From assembly GCA_009733575.1 (NCBI GenBank), contig ML769642.1, positions 32,180-96,179 of the forward strand: a DNA stretch of 64,000 nucleotides, given 5' to 3'. A model generated the notes under the pieces. That model saw only the letters and a program-made list of their open reading frames with translations, did not search any database and was not told the DNA's origin. The position numbers were made by a program, and so were the translations under genes. The DNA comes from Gymnopus androsaceus JB14 (Eukaryota; Basidiomycota; Agaricomycetes; Agaricales; Omphalotaceae). How positions within the stretch are numbered: the stretch's first letter is position 1; each line of letters starts with the position of its first letter. Below, one piece after another: positions 11,667 through 22,999 of the stretch.

Positions 11667-11713
11667 TACCCTCAGTCTTTCGACACCTTTATTCTTGTGT
11701 TGTCCTGAGGGTA
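11667..11713. repeat. Hairpin repeat copy A with conserved loop
   Basis: The arms TACCCTCA (11667-11674) and TGAGGGTA (11706-11713) enclose a loop that contains GTCTTTCGACACC and CTTGTGT. The same loop recurs in the copy at 13133-13183 inside a different stem. About 60 nt downstream is a block ATACTTATTTCGTTCAACAG that follows copy B directly. Confidence 0.6.
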
Positions 11714-11826
11714 AGCTTATTCAAGTACTTCCTGTTTGCATACGAAACTAATTACTTAATCTTAGATTATACTTATTTCGTTCAACAGGTAGTTATCATT
11801 TCTAAATATACAAGCTTGCTTGACCC

Positions 11827-11846
11827 GTGCCTACGGCACGGGCAGA
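11827..11846. repeat. GC-rich palindrome
   Basis: CCCGTGCC and GGCACGGG are separated by 3 nt in otherwise AT-rich DNA, forming a perfect 8-bp hairpin. It resembles the GC-rich hairpins clustered at 12910-13070. Confidence 0.55.
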
Positions 11847-12909
11847 GGTCCTCAGGGTATTATTTTAAGAATATTTAGATTTTCTCCGTTAGTTCCAGAT
11901 GAACATACCATTGATGCACTTTTGACAAAGAAAAGTTTGTAGAGAGTGCAATTCTCATTTGCTCTTCTTTGAACTTTTACTGTACACTATACATGTTTTC
12001 TAGCATTCCATCAATTTACTTTTGCAATATACTGAAACTGAAATATTCAGGACTTTTGTGAAGTATGCTTTTCCTGGTGCATTTGGATTCATCAGTCTTG
12101 GTACAATGCAATAAATTTTCTTATATATGATATGTCCCAAGCCACATGCCCTAAGTATATTTGAGAAGGATAACTATATCCTGGAGGTTGGAAATGAAGT
12201 TGAGCATTCATTCAAGAGCCAGCAAAGGACATTGGAAATGCACTTACAGAGCCTGCCAAAATCAGAGTGCATTGCCTGCCAATTTTTGATGCATTTTTTT
12301 GATGCATCCTGGGAACACTCGAACATTCTCTAAAACCACTAAATTCTGCAATTGTATATATTCTAATATACTACCAAGCTTGAAGACACTTCATCAAGTT
12401 TTACAAATATTTTTCAGTATGGACATTTTTGAATGCATTACTGGTACATTCATAGTATGAGGACAAAATTTAACATGTAAATACGGAGGCATTGATTCAA
12501 AATTTATGAAGAATAAGTGGAATAAATGAAATTTAAGAGTAAAACCATGCTGGACAGAAACTTGTACTGTAAGGGTTTCTCCCTTACACTAACTTCTGCT
12601 GACATCCTGCTTGAAGTTGACTCACTCACTCCATAATACATGTATGTCTTGTCACTCTGCAGTGGGCTCTTGAAGGATTAACTTTTACATGCATAGATTA
12701 AGTATTTTATCTCATGTCAGATTAATTACATTTCTCCTTTATTTGCCTTAAATTAAGTAGTTCCAACTAAAATTTTTTTCACACAAACTGCTCTGCCAGT
12801 GAACTCCAGAATCATAAGTGGGTGTCTGAAGTAGAGGCTTTAATCCATTGCTCAGGACAGCACCACCAATAGTGTTTTCATGAAACTACAGTATAAATTT
12901 GAAGGTCAG

Positions 12910-13070
12910 ATTGCGGCGCCAGCCGCGACGGCCACTGCGTGGAGCACTGGGGGTCCCCCCAGACCCCCACGCTGCCGCGGGCCCGCTGCGCGGAGCTTAT
13001 GCCTGCGGCAGAGTGCTGAAACAGATTTCCGGCTCCGCCGGGAAACGCTGGCCGCTGCGTGCGCGCTAAA
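12910..13070. repeat. GC-rich palindrome cluster in AT-rich DNA
   Basis: About 160 bp of very high GC and CpG content lie in an AT-rich, CpG-poor setting. It contains several small palindromes, such as GGGGGTCCCCCC, CCGCGGGCCCGCTGCGCGG and CCGGCTCCGCCGG. A short frame crosses it but has no homology I recognise. It may be a mobile hairpin element. It is followed closely by hairpin copy B. Confidence 0.5.
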
Positions 13071-13132
13071 CTTAGTTTGACAGGTTATTACCAATCTGCT
13101 GAGTTTGAATGTTAGCGCCCGTCTTCATTTTA

Positions 13133-13183
13133 AGTATAGGATGAGTCTTTCGACACCTTTATTCTTGTGTCATCCTGTATACT
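13133..13183. repeat. Hairpin repeat copy B with conserved loop
   Basis: The arms AGTATAGGATGA (13133-13144) and TCATCCTGTATACT (13170-13183) enclose the same loop as copy A. The stem sequence is entirely different but still pairs. It is followed at once by TTATTTTGTTCAACAG. Confidence 0.6.
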
Positions 13184-16100
13184 TATTTTGTTCAACAGAA
13201 ACCAAAGTAGTCAGCCATTCATCAGGAAAATTGTTATATGCAAAAGATGCTAGAAATATACTAAAAGTAATCAAAAAATGAATAAAATGAGCAGAAATAT
13301 GCAAAAATGCATTGATTATGCAGATTATTCAAAGTTTCATGCAGTTGACAAGTCCCTTGATAAAAACTGCAATAGATAGACATTTTATTGACTTTCATTC
13401 AATTTTATGCAGTAGTATTCACTTGTATCAACCACCATTATTGCACCATTGAGATATGTAGATTTCAATGATGCAACAATAGAGCACAAACAATGATATA
13501 TTAAAGCGTTACATGCTTACCGAAAGTGACTTCAATGTACCGAAAGCAACTACAGCATACTGAAAGTGACAATGGTGTAAATACTAAATAGCACAGTAAT
13601 AAACCATGACATTGGCGGTGGGCACGGCAGCAGCAGCCACTGATCCACCAAAGTGATGCTCCCTTATGTCCTCCTCGTACCACCCGAACTAATAAAAGTA
13701 CCGCTTAATCGTTGCTGTAAAATATACTCGAAAAAAGCATGTCTAGATAGATTCCGGCTGAGAAAAATTAAAAAAAAATTATTTGTTGAACATATACACT
13801 TTTTGTGCAGTCAAAAGCTGTTTTGGAGAGTAACTAGAGTTAATACAGACAGTGTGAAACAATAAAAATACGATTTCATGAGAGATCCATCATCTCTATG
13901 TCCAAATCATTGTCTAAACCATCCTCCATGTCATCAGAAGTGTCCATTCTTTGCAAATGTTCAAGCATGCAGTCCACTGGAGCCATGCTTGTAGTTGATG
14001 TGGTAATTGTATCACACACAGGAAAGTTACAAAAATCTGCTCGGCAGATTCATTGATCAATATATAACTTTTAAACCTTGTATTGATATGATTGAACAAC
14101 TGTTTGAAACTTATAAATTCATTTCACTTGACAATAAGTTTGAAAACCAGTGATTCGGACAGTGTTTTGATAAGAAAAAAGATATATCTGATTGGTTGTT
14201 TTTTAGAATAAGCGGATTGAGCAATGGATTTTTTGCTTTAATACTACATTTACTGCAACAGAAACTACATATATTTTAGGAGTACCGAACAGGCCTTTGA
14301 AAGGAAGAGTTTCATTGAGTTAGAAACGACAATTGAAATAGAATATATCAATATGCTTTTTAACTAGAGAAATAAGTATGGTGAAATATAAACTTTCAAC
14401 ATGAATGAAGGGCCATAATCGCATCAAGGGGGTGAATGCAGTTGCGTTTAGGGTGTATGTGGTCACATTCAGGGTGAATGTGAAGATTGCAATAGACAGA
14501 CTCCCAAGAAATGATCTTCAATGAGAGCAGTAGGGCCTACATACAATGCATTTAAGTGGTTGGTGATCCAAAGTTGGTGCACTAAGGAAATCAAAAATCA
14601 GTGGGAGAATTAGAGTGATTGGATGCAAAGCTCACTTATTCTGCAAGTTGAAAGCATTGGAAACTTCAGTGAAATGTCTAATAAAGTACTGAAGGACAGT
14701 AGAGCATGTATGTGTACCCATCTACCAGGAATGATAAGGTTTTTTTGTGGAAGTGTGAATGGTACTTGGAGAACGGACCTTGACTTGACACAGTCTGTGT
14801 CACGTAATGAGCTGAGCCACTATGAGATAGCAACAAGCTCTAGCCTTTTTATCATAGTTTAACATTGTCGCGGATGCCTCATGAATGGCCATTGGACAAC
14901 TCACATTTTGGTGTGGAAAATCTTTATTATATTACAATCAATCTCTACATAGGTTAACAAGAACTGTTCTATTATGTGAATAGTCAAAACAAGCTGCATG
15001 AGCAACAATATTGTCCAGTTTGATCACATCCTCCTTCTCCCTCAGTATTGATGAATAAGTGGTAGCTAATAAATGTGGGTATCGCAAAAAAAGGTCATAT
15101 AAGAATTTCGATAGCTATTCGTATGGTCAAACATGTACACAAATAGTAAAACCATTTCCCTCTTTGATATTTTGGATTTGTTGAATTTGACCTCCGATAG
15201 GTTTCACAGTCAGTGAGTGTTGGTATATGATGGTAGCATTACCTGCATGTGTACTGGAGGGGGAGAAGTTTACACCACCCAATTGGCATATGCTCATTGC
15301 AAGCCTTTCATTGGCTTTGTTTCTTCCTCTGGTTTGGCTCCATTGGCTGGTATAAATCATTTATCGAAAAGGATTTTGAGTAGTTGGACAGCCTCTGGGT
15401 AGTCTGGCCAACAAAGCCAGCAATGGATATTGGCTGTACGAGTGATAGTCCAGATGATTGTTGCTTCCAAGACACCTGAATAAATGAAATAACAACTAGT
15501 TCCGACACAATATAATTGCAATGGACATACCACCGACATGATCATTCATATTGATCTTTTGCAGAGCACCAATTAAACGCTTGAAAGGGAAGCACCACCA
15601 AGACTTGACCGGTCCAAAAAGAAGGAGAAAGTCGTATATATGGCCAGCTGCATGGATATTAGGCCAAATTTTACCTTTGTGGGTATGCGGAAAAAGAGTT
15701 TGTAAACCATTCACCCAGTCAGAGATATACTTCTGGTACGCAGAGGCACGGGAAACTGTCATTGAGCGTCGACAAGCTAGGATTGTTGCTTGGAAAAGGG
15801 CCATGGTGTGATCAAGTGCCTTCACTAAGAAAGATGATTCCGCAGGAGCAGAGCCATCATCATTGCCCCAGAGCATGATGAGCACAATAGGAAAGAAGAC
15901 TGTGCTAAGAGTTTGCCATTCATCTGCCTTGATAGACCCTGCTTTGGCGTCACCATAATTCTTTGGCACAGAGTTTAGCCATGATGGACAGACTGTCTTT
16001 TCAATCACCATCCAAATATATGTCAGGGTATCTGGTGTTCCAGTTGGAAGAATGAAGGACAAAGAGGTGTGAGGTTGTTTGAGCCTCTGAGAGCAGAAAA

Positions 16101-17114
16101 TTTATCAGTGGCAAAACAAAGCAACAAAAGAAAGTACTCACCCAGTCAAGTAATAAAGCAATGAAGTGGTCCTTTTGGGAAGCAGCTTTAGGGAACTGTG
16201 TTACCTCCTTCTTTGACTTGTGTCTGGCACGTTCTATGTATAGCATCAATATGAGTGGGGTCTATGTTGTCCAACGTAAGGGATAACTCCAATGTGTGTG
16301 CCACAAACTTCAAGGAACCGAGGACTGATCCATTATTGGTATAGTGTCCACAGTTGATCTAGCAACAACAAACCATCCCCTTCAATAGCGAAACAGAGCG
16401 CAACCTGAATCTTTGCTACCATATATATATGTTTCCCATCTAACTTCAGGGATTCAGGAGTGGATTCATCATCATACAGGAGTCCATGGCCAGTACAAAG
16501 CATATTGCTTTCCTTCGGCATTGGTTTGGTGCACTGAGCCATTGAGACAAAGAACATGGTGACAATGATAATGAACAATTCCTTCCAGGAGACAATGCAT
16601 GGCGTCGATGACCAACATCCTTGTAGGATCCCAATAATCCAATAGCCAAAATGAAGACCACCGAACACCGTATCTTTTGAAGATGTCCATCCTTGCATCC
16701 AGGGTCTGAGCATCCCTGTATGCTGTTGACCAATGACAGAGTTTGTCCTTGTTTCTGGGGATCCACTGGGCATAGTTGGTATTGAAGACGCCAGTTTTTC
16801 CACGTAATTGACAGACCGTGCAGATGAAGTTGGAAGCCACTCCTGGAAACCCAGCTATCTTGCATGCAGCTGGGAGATCATTGACGGAAAGGAGGATGCC
16901 CGCTTCCACTACCACTCTAGACTCCGAGACAGTCAGTGCAAGAGACCATGACACCAGGCCACCAAGCCTGAACAAACTGCTCGATGACTGGTCAAACAAG
17001 GTAGTTCATCTTGTCAACCGATGGTTCATTAGGACCAGGTATTATAGCAGCGATAAACAGATACTTGGGGAGATAACAAATGGAGGGATTAAGTGCTAAA
17101 TTTGCATAGGAGAT

Positions 17115-19246
17115 CACTCCATGGGATCAATTATAAAATGGCTGAAATTTATTCCAAAAAAGATGAAGTAAATGATGATAAATTTTGCCAAAGATTTTGC
17201 TTGAAACAGATCATATATTGTGCCTGGAATATGGTTAGAATAATATAATCTTTTTTGCATATAATCCCGGCCAAAAAAGTTTGTGGGAATTAGTCAGTAT
17301 TTCAATAGGAAGACAAAATCAATTTTGCCTGATAAATTGTTACAATTCCACCCAGAAAAGGAATCAGGATGAAAGACCTTTACCACTGCTAAAAGACCAT
17401 CTTTTGCACCTGGGAAAGGTCCTGTAGTCTTTGATCTTTCACACACATAATTCACTAACTTTTACACCATCAAACACATGGTACCCAGTTACTGCCCATT
17501 GACAACTGCCCAGTTGCCTGGGTTCAGATGGTCAATGACAATTGATCGTTTGACATTACGGCCCAAGTTATGCTTACAAAGCACCGGGTTCTCGAAGCTT
17601 AGTAAGCCCATACTTCAAAGTTTTATACACACTGTGATCACCAATAACTATGCTTTTCAGCCTTAGTAAAAGATTTCAGGAATTAGATTATTTCAATACT
17701 TACATATGAGAAATACACTTTCCCAAAGAAAAGCATAGAATAAATTCCAATGGGCTAATTCAGACCTTTTGAATTTCGTATTTTCTGTATATTTCCAAAA
17801 TCAGAAGTTTTCAACTGAGTTTAAAATTAGTCTCAATGTGGATTGAATACTTTACTTCACAATAAGAGTGAAAGTAATCATATAAGGTGACATATGAAGA
17901 CCTGCTGAAACAATCTTTTAGGTGGGAACATGGATTTTAGCCTCTGGCCAAAGCATAATTATCCAATAATTATTGATAAATATACAGTATTTAACCACTC
18001 CTTTCTACAGTGACATTTTCCAAAGTCACAATGCATCTGGGTAAGTACAAATGGTGTTCAAATTTAAGATATGGGATCTATCAAGGTCCAACACACTCAA
18101 CTATGTACATCTTCATGTATGCCCTCTCAGGGTAGACAGATTGGTATAGATTTTATAGGAAGCCAAAAAAGAAAATCAATTATCATGCAATCAATGATTT
18201 TTTCATGGTATCATTTTGTTGTCAGTAGATGCGGATGAGCTTTAAAATCATGTAGATATCCATATGTTGGTACTTGACACCAATATTTGAGGAGAAATTC
18301 AATTTTTATAGTTTTGATGAGAATAAGGAATGTGTTCATTGAGTGATATGTGATATTATGGAGGTCCCGGGGCCCAGGATAAGTGTCATTCAGATAGATG
18401 CACTGTACAAATATCATTTCAGGCACAGAGCCCACCTCAAAAGATGCCAGAACCGCATGTAGGATGGGGTGTACAAAGGAGTGGTTTTGACCATTTTTGC
18501 ATATCCAAGAACAATCCTGCCACAGCACATCCATTTCTCCACCAAATTGAATGCAATTTCGGGATTTACCCCTTCTGATATCCATCTTTGGAATGGGAAA
18601 CTTAGTAGAGTACCAATCTTGGTAGTTTATGCACAGTGAGCAAAATACAGATTTGGTGTACAAAGGAGTGGTTAAATACTGTAGTTATGGTAGCTTCTGA
18701 TAAGTATATTTATCTACTGTTCAGGACTGAAAGTTTGAAATATAGGTTTACTAAGCTTCGAGGACCAGGTGCTTTGTAAGCATAACTTGGGCCGTAATGT
18801 CAAACAATCAATTGTCATTGACCATCTGAACCCAGGCAACTGGGCAGTTGCCAAATAGTCAATGGGCAGTAACTGGGTACCATGTGTTTGATGGTGTAAA
18901 AGTTAGTGAATTATGTGCATGAAAGATCAAAGACTACAGGACCTTTCCCAGGTGCAAAAGATGGTCTTTTAGCAGTGGTAAAGGTCTTTCATCCTGATTC
19001 CTTTTCTGGGTGGAATTGTAACAATTTACCAGGCAAAATTGATTTTGTCTTCCTATTGAAATACTGACTAATTCCCACAAACTTTTTTGGCCAGGATCAT
19101 ATACAAAAAAGATTATATTATTCTAACCATATTCCAGGCGCAATATATGATCTGTTTCAAGCAAAATCTTTGGCAAAATTTATCATCATTTACTTCATCT
19201 TTTTTGGAAAAATTTTTGGCCGTGTTATAATTGATCCTGCGGAGTG
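17115..19246. mobile_element. CACTA-type non-autonomous element with ~480 bp arms, nested in Plavaka
   Basis: The element begins CACTCC (17115) and ends GGAGTG (19246). It is flanked by GAT on both sides (17112-17114 and 19247-19249), a 3-bp target duplication. The arms (about 17115-17605 and 18755-19246) are long, highly similar inverted repeats. Removing the element joins Plavaka codons for LGII directly to a Ser-Tyr-Ala continuation in frame, which confirms the borders. CACT termini with 3-bp duplications are diagnostic of the CACTA superfamily. There is no transposase inside, so it depends on a relative. A second element sits in its centre. Confidence 0.87.
17985..18681. mobile_element. 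697 bp Tc1/mariner (pogo/Fot1-like) non-autonomous element, nested
   Basis: The ends are CAGTATTTAACCACTCCTTT (from 17985) and its exact complement (to 18681). TA flanks both sides (17983-17984 and 18682-18683). CAGT ends with TA duplication are typical of pogo/Fot1 elements. An unassigned 150-codon minus-strand frame (18211-18663) overlaps the right end and shows no transposase motif. It lies inside the CACTA-type element, which is inside the Plavaka gene, making a three-level nest. Confidence 0.83.
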
Positions 19247-20208
19247 GATGATGCCAAGGGACTTTGTAGCTCCATGCACAGTGACACCTTTGGGATTGAA
19301 GAAGTCACTATGTATTGAGAAGGCAAGACATTTTTTGGCTCCTCGATCCACAAAAAGCTTGCTATCTGGACCTTTGAAGTCCTTGATAAAATTCACCTCA
19401 AACACACTCTGTACACCAATCTGCTCTTTGCCTGTGCAAATGGCATGCAGGGCCATGTCAGTGGCAGCAACAGATTGCTGGAGGTAAGTCTCATCCGACA
19501 AACAATGTGCAAGATAATCTGGTAGGGAACTAACAAGGAATGGCTTGAGAGGTTGCATTGTGCCATCACATTGGCATGTCAGCAGCCCGCTACCACAGAT
19601 GGAGACATTGTGTTTGCCCACAATTTGGTTTGTACAATGGTCGGGATAGTCGAAGAGGTTTGGCCCTGGCAATGATTCCAATGAACAAGCTTTGTGGGTG
19701 CAGCTGCATGAAGTACAAGTGGCATACAAGTCGAAGCAACCATCAGCCCCAAATTTCTTCAAAGCAGCAGACAAGGAGGAAGGCATGTTGCTGATGATTT
19801 CATTCTGGGACGGAGAGAACAAGTGAGAGACGCTGCTGCTGCAGGAGCCAACAGTTGACATGCCAAGTTTGATGCACATTGTTGCTACACTGATGAGAAA
19901 ATCACATTGGAGCGTAGACAAGCCAAAGACCATGTTACAGATAACGGCAAGGAGAACAAGGACTTGATTGATCTGGTCCAAGTAAAGGAAATCTGAATGA
20001 TAGATATAGTCTAGCAAAGGTGTTAGCAAAGTCAGAGGACTGCAATAACTGAATTCAGGTATACTCGTGAGGTGATGGTTAAAACTAAGGTACATTCCAT
20101 AATTATTATAATATATGGTAATCGGCAGGCACGGGAACGCGCTGCCGCCAGTAAAGACCGATCAGGGATCGACATTTCCAGGCACCCTCTCTTTCATTAC
20201 TATGGTTG

Positions 20209-21659
20209 GCAGGGAATTGCAACTTTTCGATAAATCGCCAATAACTTTACAAGGACTTAGAATTTAAAAACTCTGAGCAGGCCATTCGATTCTTAGCATC
20301 TAAAAACCCTTACTCTGCTTTTTTGAGATTTTATAATATTTTATTACTGGCGTCGGGCAATGACCGAGCAAAAACAGGGAATTGCAACTGTTCGGTCACT
20401 TGGCTGTCACACGAAAGCCGTTGAGCGGCAGAGCGGCCAAGGTATTGGTAATCAGCCATTTTGTTTAGCAGTGCGAGCATGCAGAAAGAACAGAAAAATC
20501 CAAGCGTTTTTATTATATATCAGTAAAGTAGGTAGCGGGATCATGAGATAAATGAGGAATAGGACGCGGAACTGGACGAGGTTGTACTGGATTAGGAAAT
20601 TGGTAGCTAGAAGGTTTTGTAAAATGCAATATTGGAGATGGTGAATGATGCGAAGATCCAGGAGTAGGTGGAGAAGATAGCCGGGGACGAGTAGAAGATG
20701 GTCCTGGATCAGTGTTCTCCTTTGGAGAATCATTGCGCTTGCATTTCCGAGAGAATAGACCAATGTATCGAGGGGTTTGTTTCAACAATGGATTAGCATT
20801 GAAATAAGCCTTGAGACGTACACAAAGCACATTGAGGCTCGCGCTGTCGGTTTCAATGTCAAGAGAGAATGCAATGTCAGTCAAGTTGCGGTTGTTCTTT
20901 GACGTGAGACTACCGGAGAATGCAGTACTCTTGCTTTCCCGAACTGCACAATGAAGAATATCCTCCCATCCAGTATTCTGCTTCTTTTTCTTCCTCTCTG
21001 CTTCAGCCTTCTCTTTCGCCGCTTTTTTCACCGCATCTGCCACTGCTTCCTTCTTTCCCTCTCTTGACGTCAGAATTCGGGCATCTGTTGGGAACCGTTT
21101 GGTGGTATCCCTCTTCAAGCTGCTTTTCCGTTTCAGCATTAAAGGTGCAAGGACTTTTTTTTAGGCTGGAGATAACGATGGGATTTGGCCATTTAGAGGA
21201 TACAGAGGTGTTTGCGAAGTTGGTAAGGGATTGAGTGTTCGGCTGATGCACGGCATGAATGGCAAGGTCAACCGCTTGGATTCTGTCACGCTCGTCCTCA
21301 CTTGTACATTGTTTTGTCCATCGCTCAGCGAATACTACACCAATACCTCTCAAATTTTGGATATAAGTTCTTGATAGTGTGCTTCATATGTCGAGGCCTC
21401 TTTTTGTCCCCTGCTTAATTCTTTTCATTGCGTTCCTGAGGTTTTGATGGGGAAACTACAGGTAAGATTGTCGATGTCCAGTCCACCATGCTCGATCTCC
21501 TCAAGATCCACTATATTTAAGTAGCCTAATCTAAAGAATAGTATCCAAAGAGCCTACAAAAAAATAATGGGAGCCATAGCACACCAGGAAACACCTTAAT
21601 CAAGTACTTTTTGAAAAGTTGCAATTCCCCGTGCGGCCCATTTCCCTGCCAACCATAGT
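20209..21659. mobile_element. Element with imperfect inverted ends carrying an unknown ORF
   Basis: The left end ACTATGGTTGGCAGGGAA (20209) is matched inverted at the right end (TTTCCCTGCCAACCATAGT, to 21659). A second shared block, GGAATTGCAACTTTTC, lies inside it on both sides, at different spacing. A further copy of GGGAATTGCAACT lies at about 20379. The interior holds the ORF at 20513-21353. The termini are suggestive of a DNA transposon, but no target duplication was found. Confidence 0.5.
20513..21353 (-). CDS. Unknown basic coiled-coil protein, probably transposon-borne
   Basis: Two overlapping minus-strand frames appear to be one gene shifted by a base at an A-run near 21155. The first (from 21353) begins MRGIGVVFAERWTKQ. 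The second (21139-20513, 208 residues) has a Lys/Glu/Ala-rich coiled coil (DAVKKAAKEKAEAERKKKKQ, residues about 34-54). A compact motif near residue 120 reads LKAYFNANPLLKQTPRYIGL. A Pro/Ser-rich low-complexity tail follows. The LKAYFNANPLLK motif recurs in repetitive hypothetical proteins of mushrooms as I recall them. I cannot assign a function. A DNA-binding helper for a transposon is possible but not shown. Confidence 0.5.
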
Positions 21660-22999
21660 ACGTCCACTTTTCGCATCTCCCTCGCAGTCTCACGGCGCCG
21701 TACCCCAGTCATTTCTCGCATTTCTCGTTCCACTCCGGCACCTAGCGCTCGTGGATAGTACAATGAGAATTTGCGGAAATAGATAGAAAAGCAACAGTGA
21801 AGGTGCATGCAATAGTAACGGAAGGGCTGGGGGAAAGGGACGAGCTTTGACGGGGTTGACAAGAATTAGACCTCGGGAAGAAGCTCTCCACTTTGATGGT
21901 CGAACGATGCAGTGTTAGAACTTCACAGTCTCCCTAGGCATGCTCGGCTGCGGCTATCACATAGCCTCCGCAAGATGAAGCCACTGTCGCTCATCAAGCC
22001 GAACTGCGCTGCCACCTTCGCGGCTTTTTCCCTGCCCACCATCAACCTTCACCGACGTACAGTCACAGATCCATTCTTCTAGGCGAGTCCGGTCGACAAA
22101 TGCGAGCAAAATTCAAGTAGCAGCCTGAGTCGTACTTACGTACTTCTTCTATCTTACCATTTCACCAAGGTCGGACGCTGAGGTCACAGGAAGATTAGTC
22201 CTTGCTGTTCTGGTCGCTTGCTAACAGCGCCGATTTCTTGGATCCGCCCGCGCTCATCGGACCAACTGCTGGCAGAGAAATACGTACTCAGCTGCAATGA
22301 GCGCTCAGCTTGGAGCTTCGTAGCTGCTCCCTGTGCAAGACTATCACGGTCGTTGAATTCATTAAGCTCATGGTTATCAATTAAGTGCAATGGCACGTCG
22401 CATCCTCCGGAAGAGAAAAATAAACGACTGTCTTGATCAATTTCAGCAAGTATTCCTACGTTTACTAAGCGGCTAATAGACCTTATTAATAGACAAAATC
22501 AAGAAAGTTGCTGAAGCCACCATTTTGATATTTGTGTTGCCGTGCTGGTGGAGCGGAATCGGACTTGACGTTGCGCAGAGGATCCGCAGCCTGTCCAAAA
22601 TTAAGCGTCATTGTGGTGATTTATCCCACGGGATGTCGTTAATACAACCCGATAGTCACTCTACTTATCATTGTGGTTCTCAGTCCCCAAGGGGTTTTGT
22701 TCAGGAGCGTAACAGAGCGTAACCAGCCTAACCTCCATTCAATACATCATGCTTCCTCAGAAGTTGAGACCTCCACCAATGGGCAATTGTTGATAAGTAC
22801 ATATCGTGGTAGGCATGAGCTGTGAGCTTCGATCCAACATCATCTGCTAATCATTTCAGAATCTCGAACCAAACTGATGGCCGCGATCCACCTGGCTGTA
22901 TGCTGCCTACAATCAGGTTATGAAGCATTCTGACGCTGCAATATCTAGTTGGTAGGGTACCGAGTATACAAACCACACATGCGGCGAAGTAAAACAAGT
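21660..22999. other. Intergenic region, nothing recognisable
   Basis: About 1.3 kb between the last island element and the ADC-like gene. Short frames on both strands have no family motifs. CpG content is normal here, unlike the island, which suggests a return to single-copy DNA. Confidence 0.5.

Larger units (their letters stand above)
11060..15129. other. AT-rich gene-poor stretch with no recognisable protein gene
   Basis: After the hydrolase stop there are about 4 kb of mostly AT-rich DNA. Open frames are short and lack family signatures. Noted contents are two copies of a loop-conserved hairpin (11667-11713 and 13133-13183), a GC palindrome near 11830, a GC-rich island at 12910-13070, and CpG-poor sequence like the decayed transposons elsewhere in the window. 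It is probably old transposon debris. Confidence 0.5.
15130..20098 (-). pseudogene. Plavaka-type (CACTA-related) transposase, decayed and interrupted
   Basis: Minus-strand fragments match the Plavaka transposase common in Agaricomycetes. The N-terminal part (20095-19250) has a Cys-rich stretch (CTSCSCTHKAC...C), then FKGPDSKLFVDRG, LAFSIHSDFFNPKGVTV and KSLGII. The reading resumes left of a large insertion with YANLALNP and IAAIIPGPNEPSVDKMNYL. It continues with PAACKIAGFPGVASNFIC, YGVRWSSFWLLDYWDPTRM and VIDAMHCLLEGIVHYHCHH (about 16900-16550). Further left are IKADEWQTL, IVLIMLWG and LLFGPVKSWWCFPFKRLIG (about 15950-15560). Stops and frameshifts separate the pieces, and CpG sites are scarce. 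It would have been a DDE-type transposase catalysing cut-and-paste. The element's own ends were not located. Confidence 0.83.

Noticed and set aside
12880..13094. Open frames on both strands across the GC-rich island
   Set aside because: They are open only because the segment is GC-rich and palindromic; no protein family resemblance.
13133..13183. Hammerhead ribozyme on the minus strand (GATGA, then CGAAA after a stem)
   Set aside because: The conserved CUGA start is not present, and copy A lacks the GATGA part, so the hammerhead core is not met. Kept only as a structured repeat.
18211..18663. 150-codon minus-strand frame in the pogo-like element
   Set aside because: No transposase or other motif, and it runs into the terminal repeat. 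Treated as chance open sequence, not a gene.
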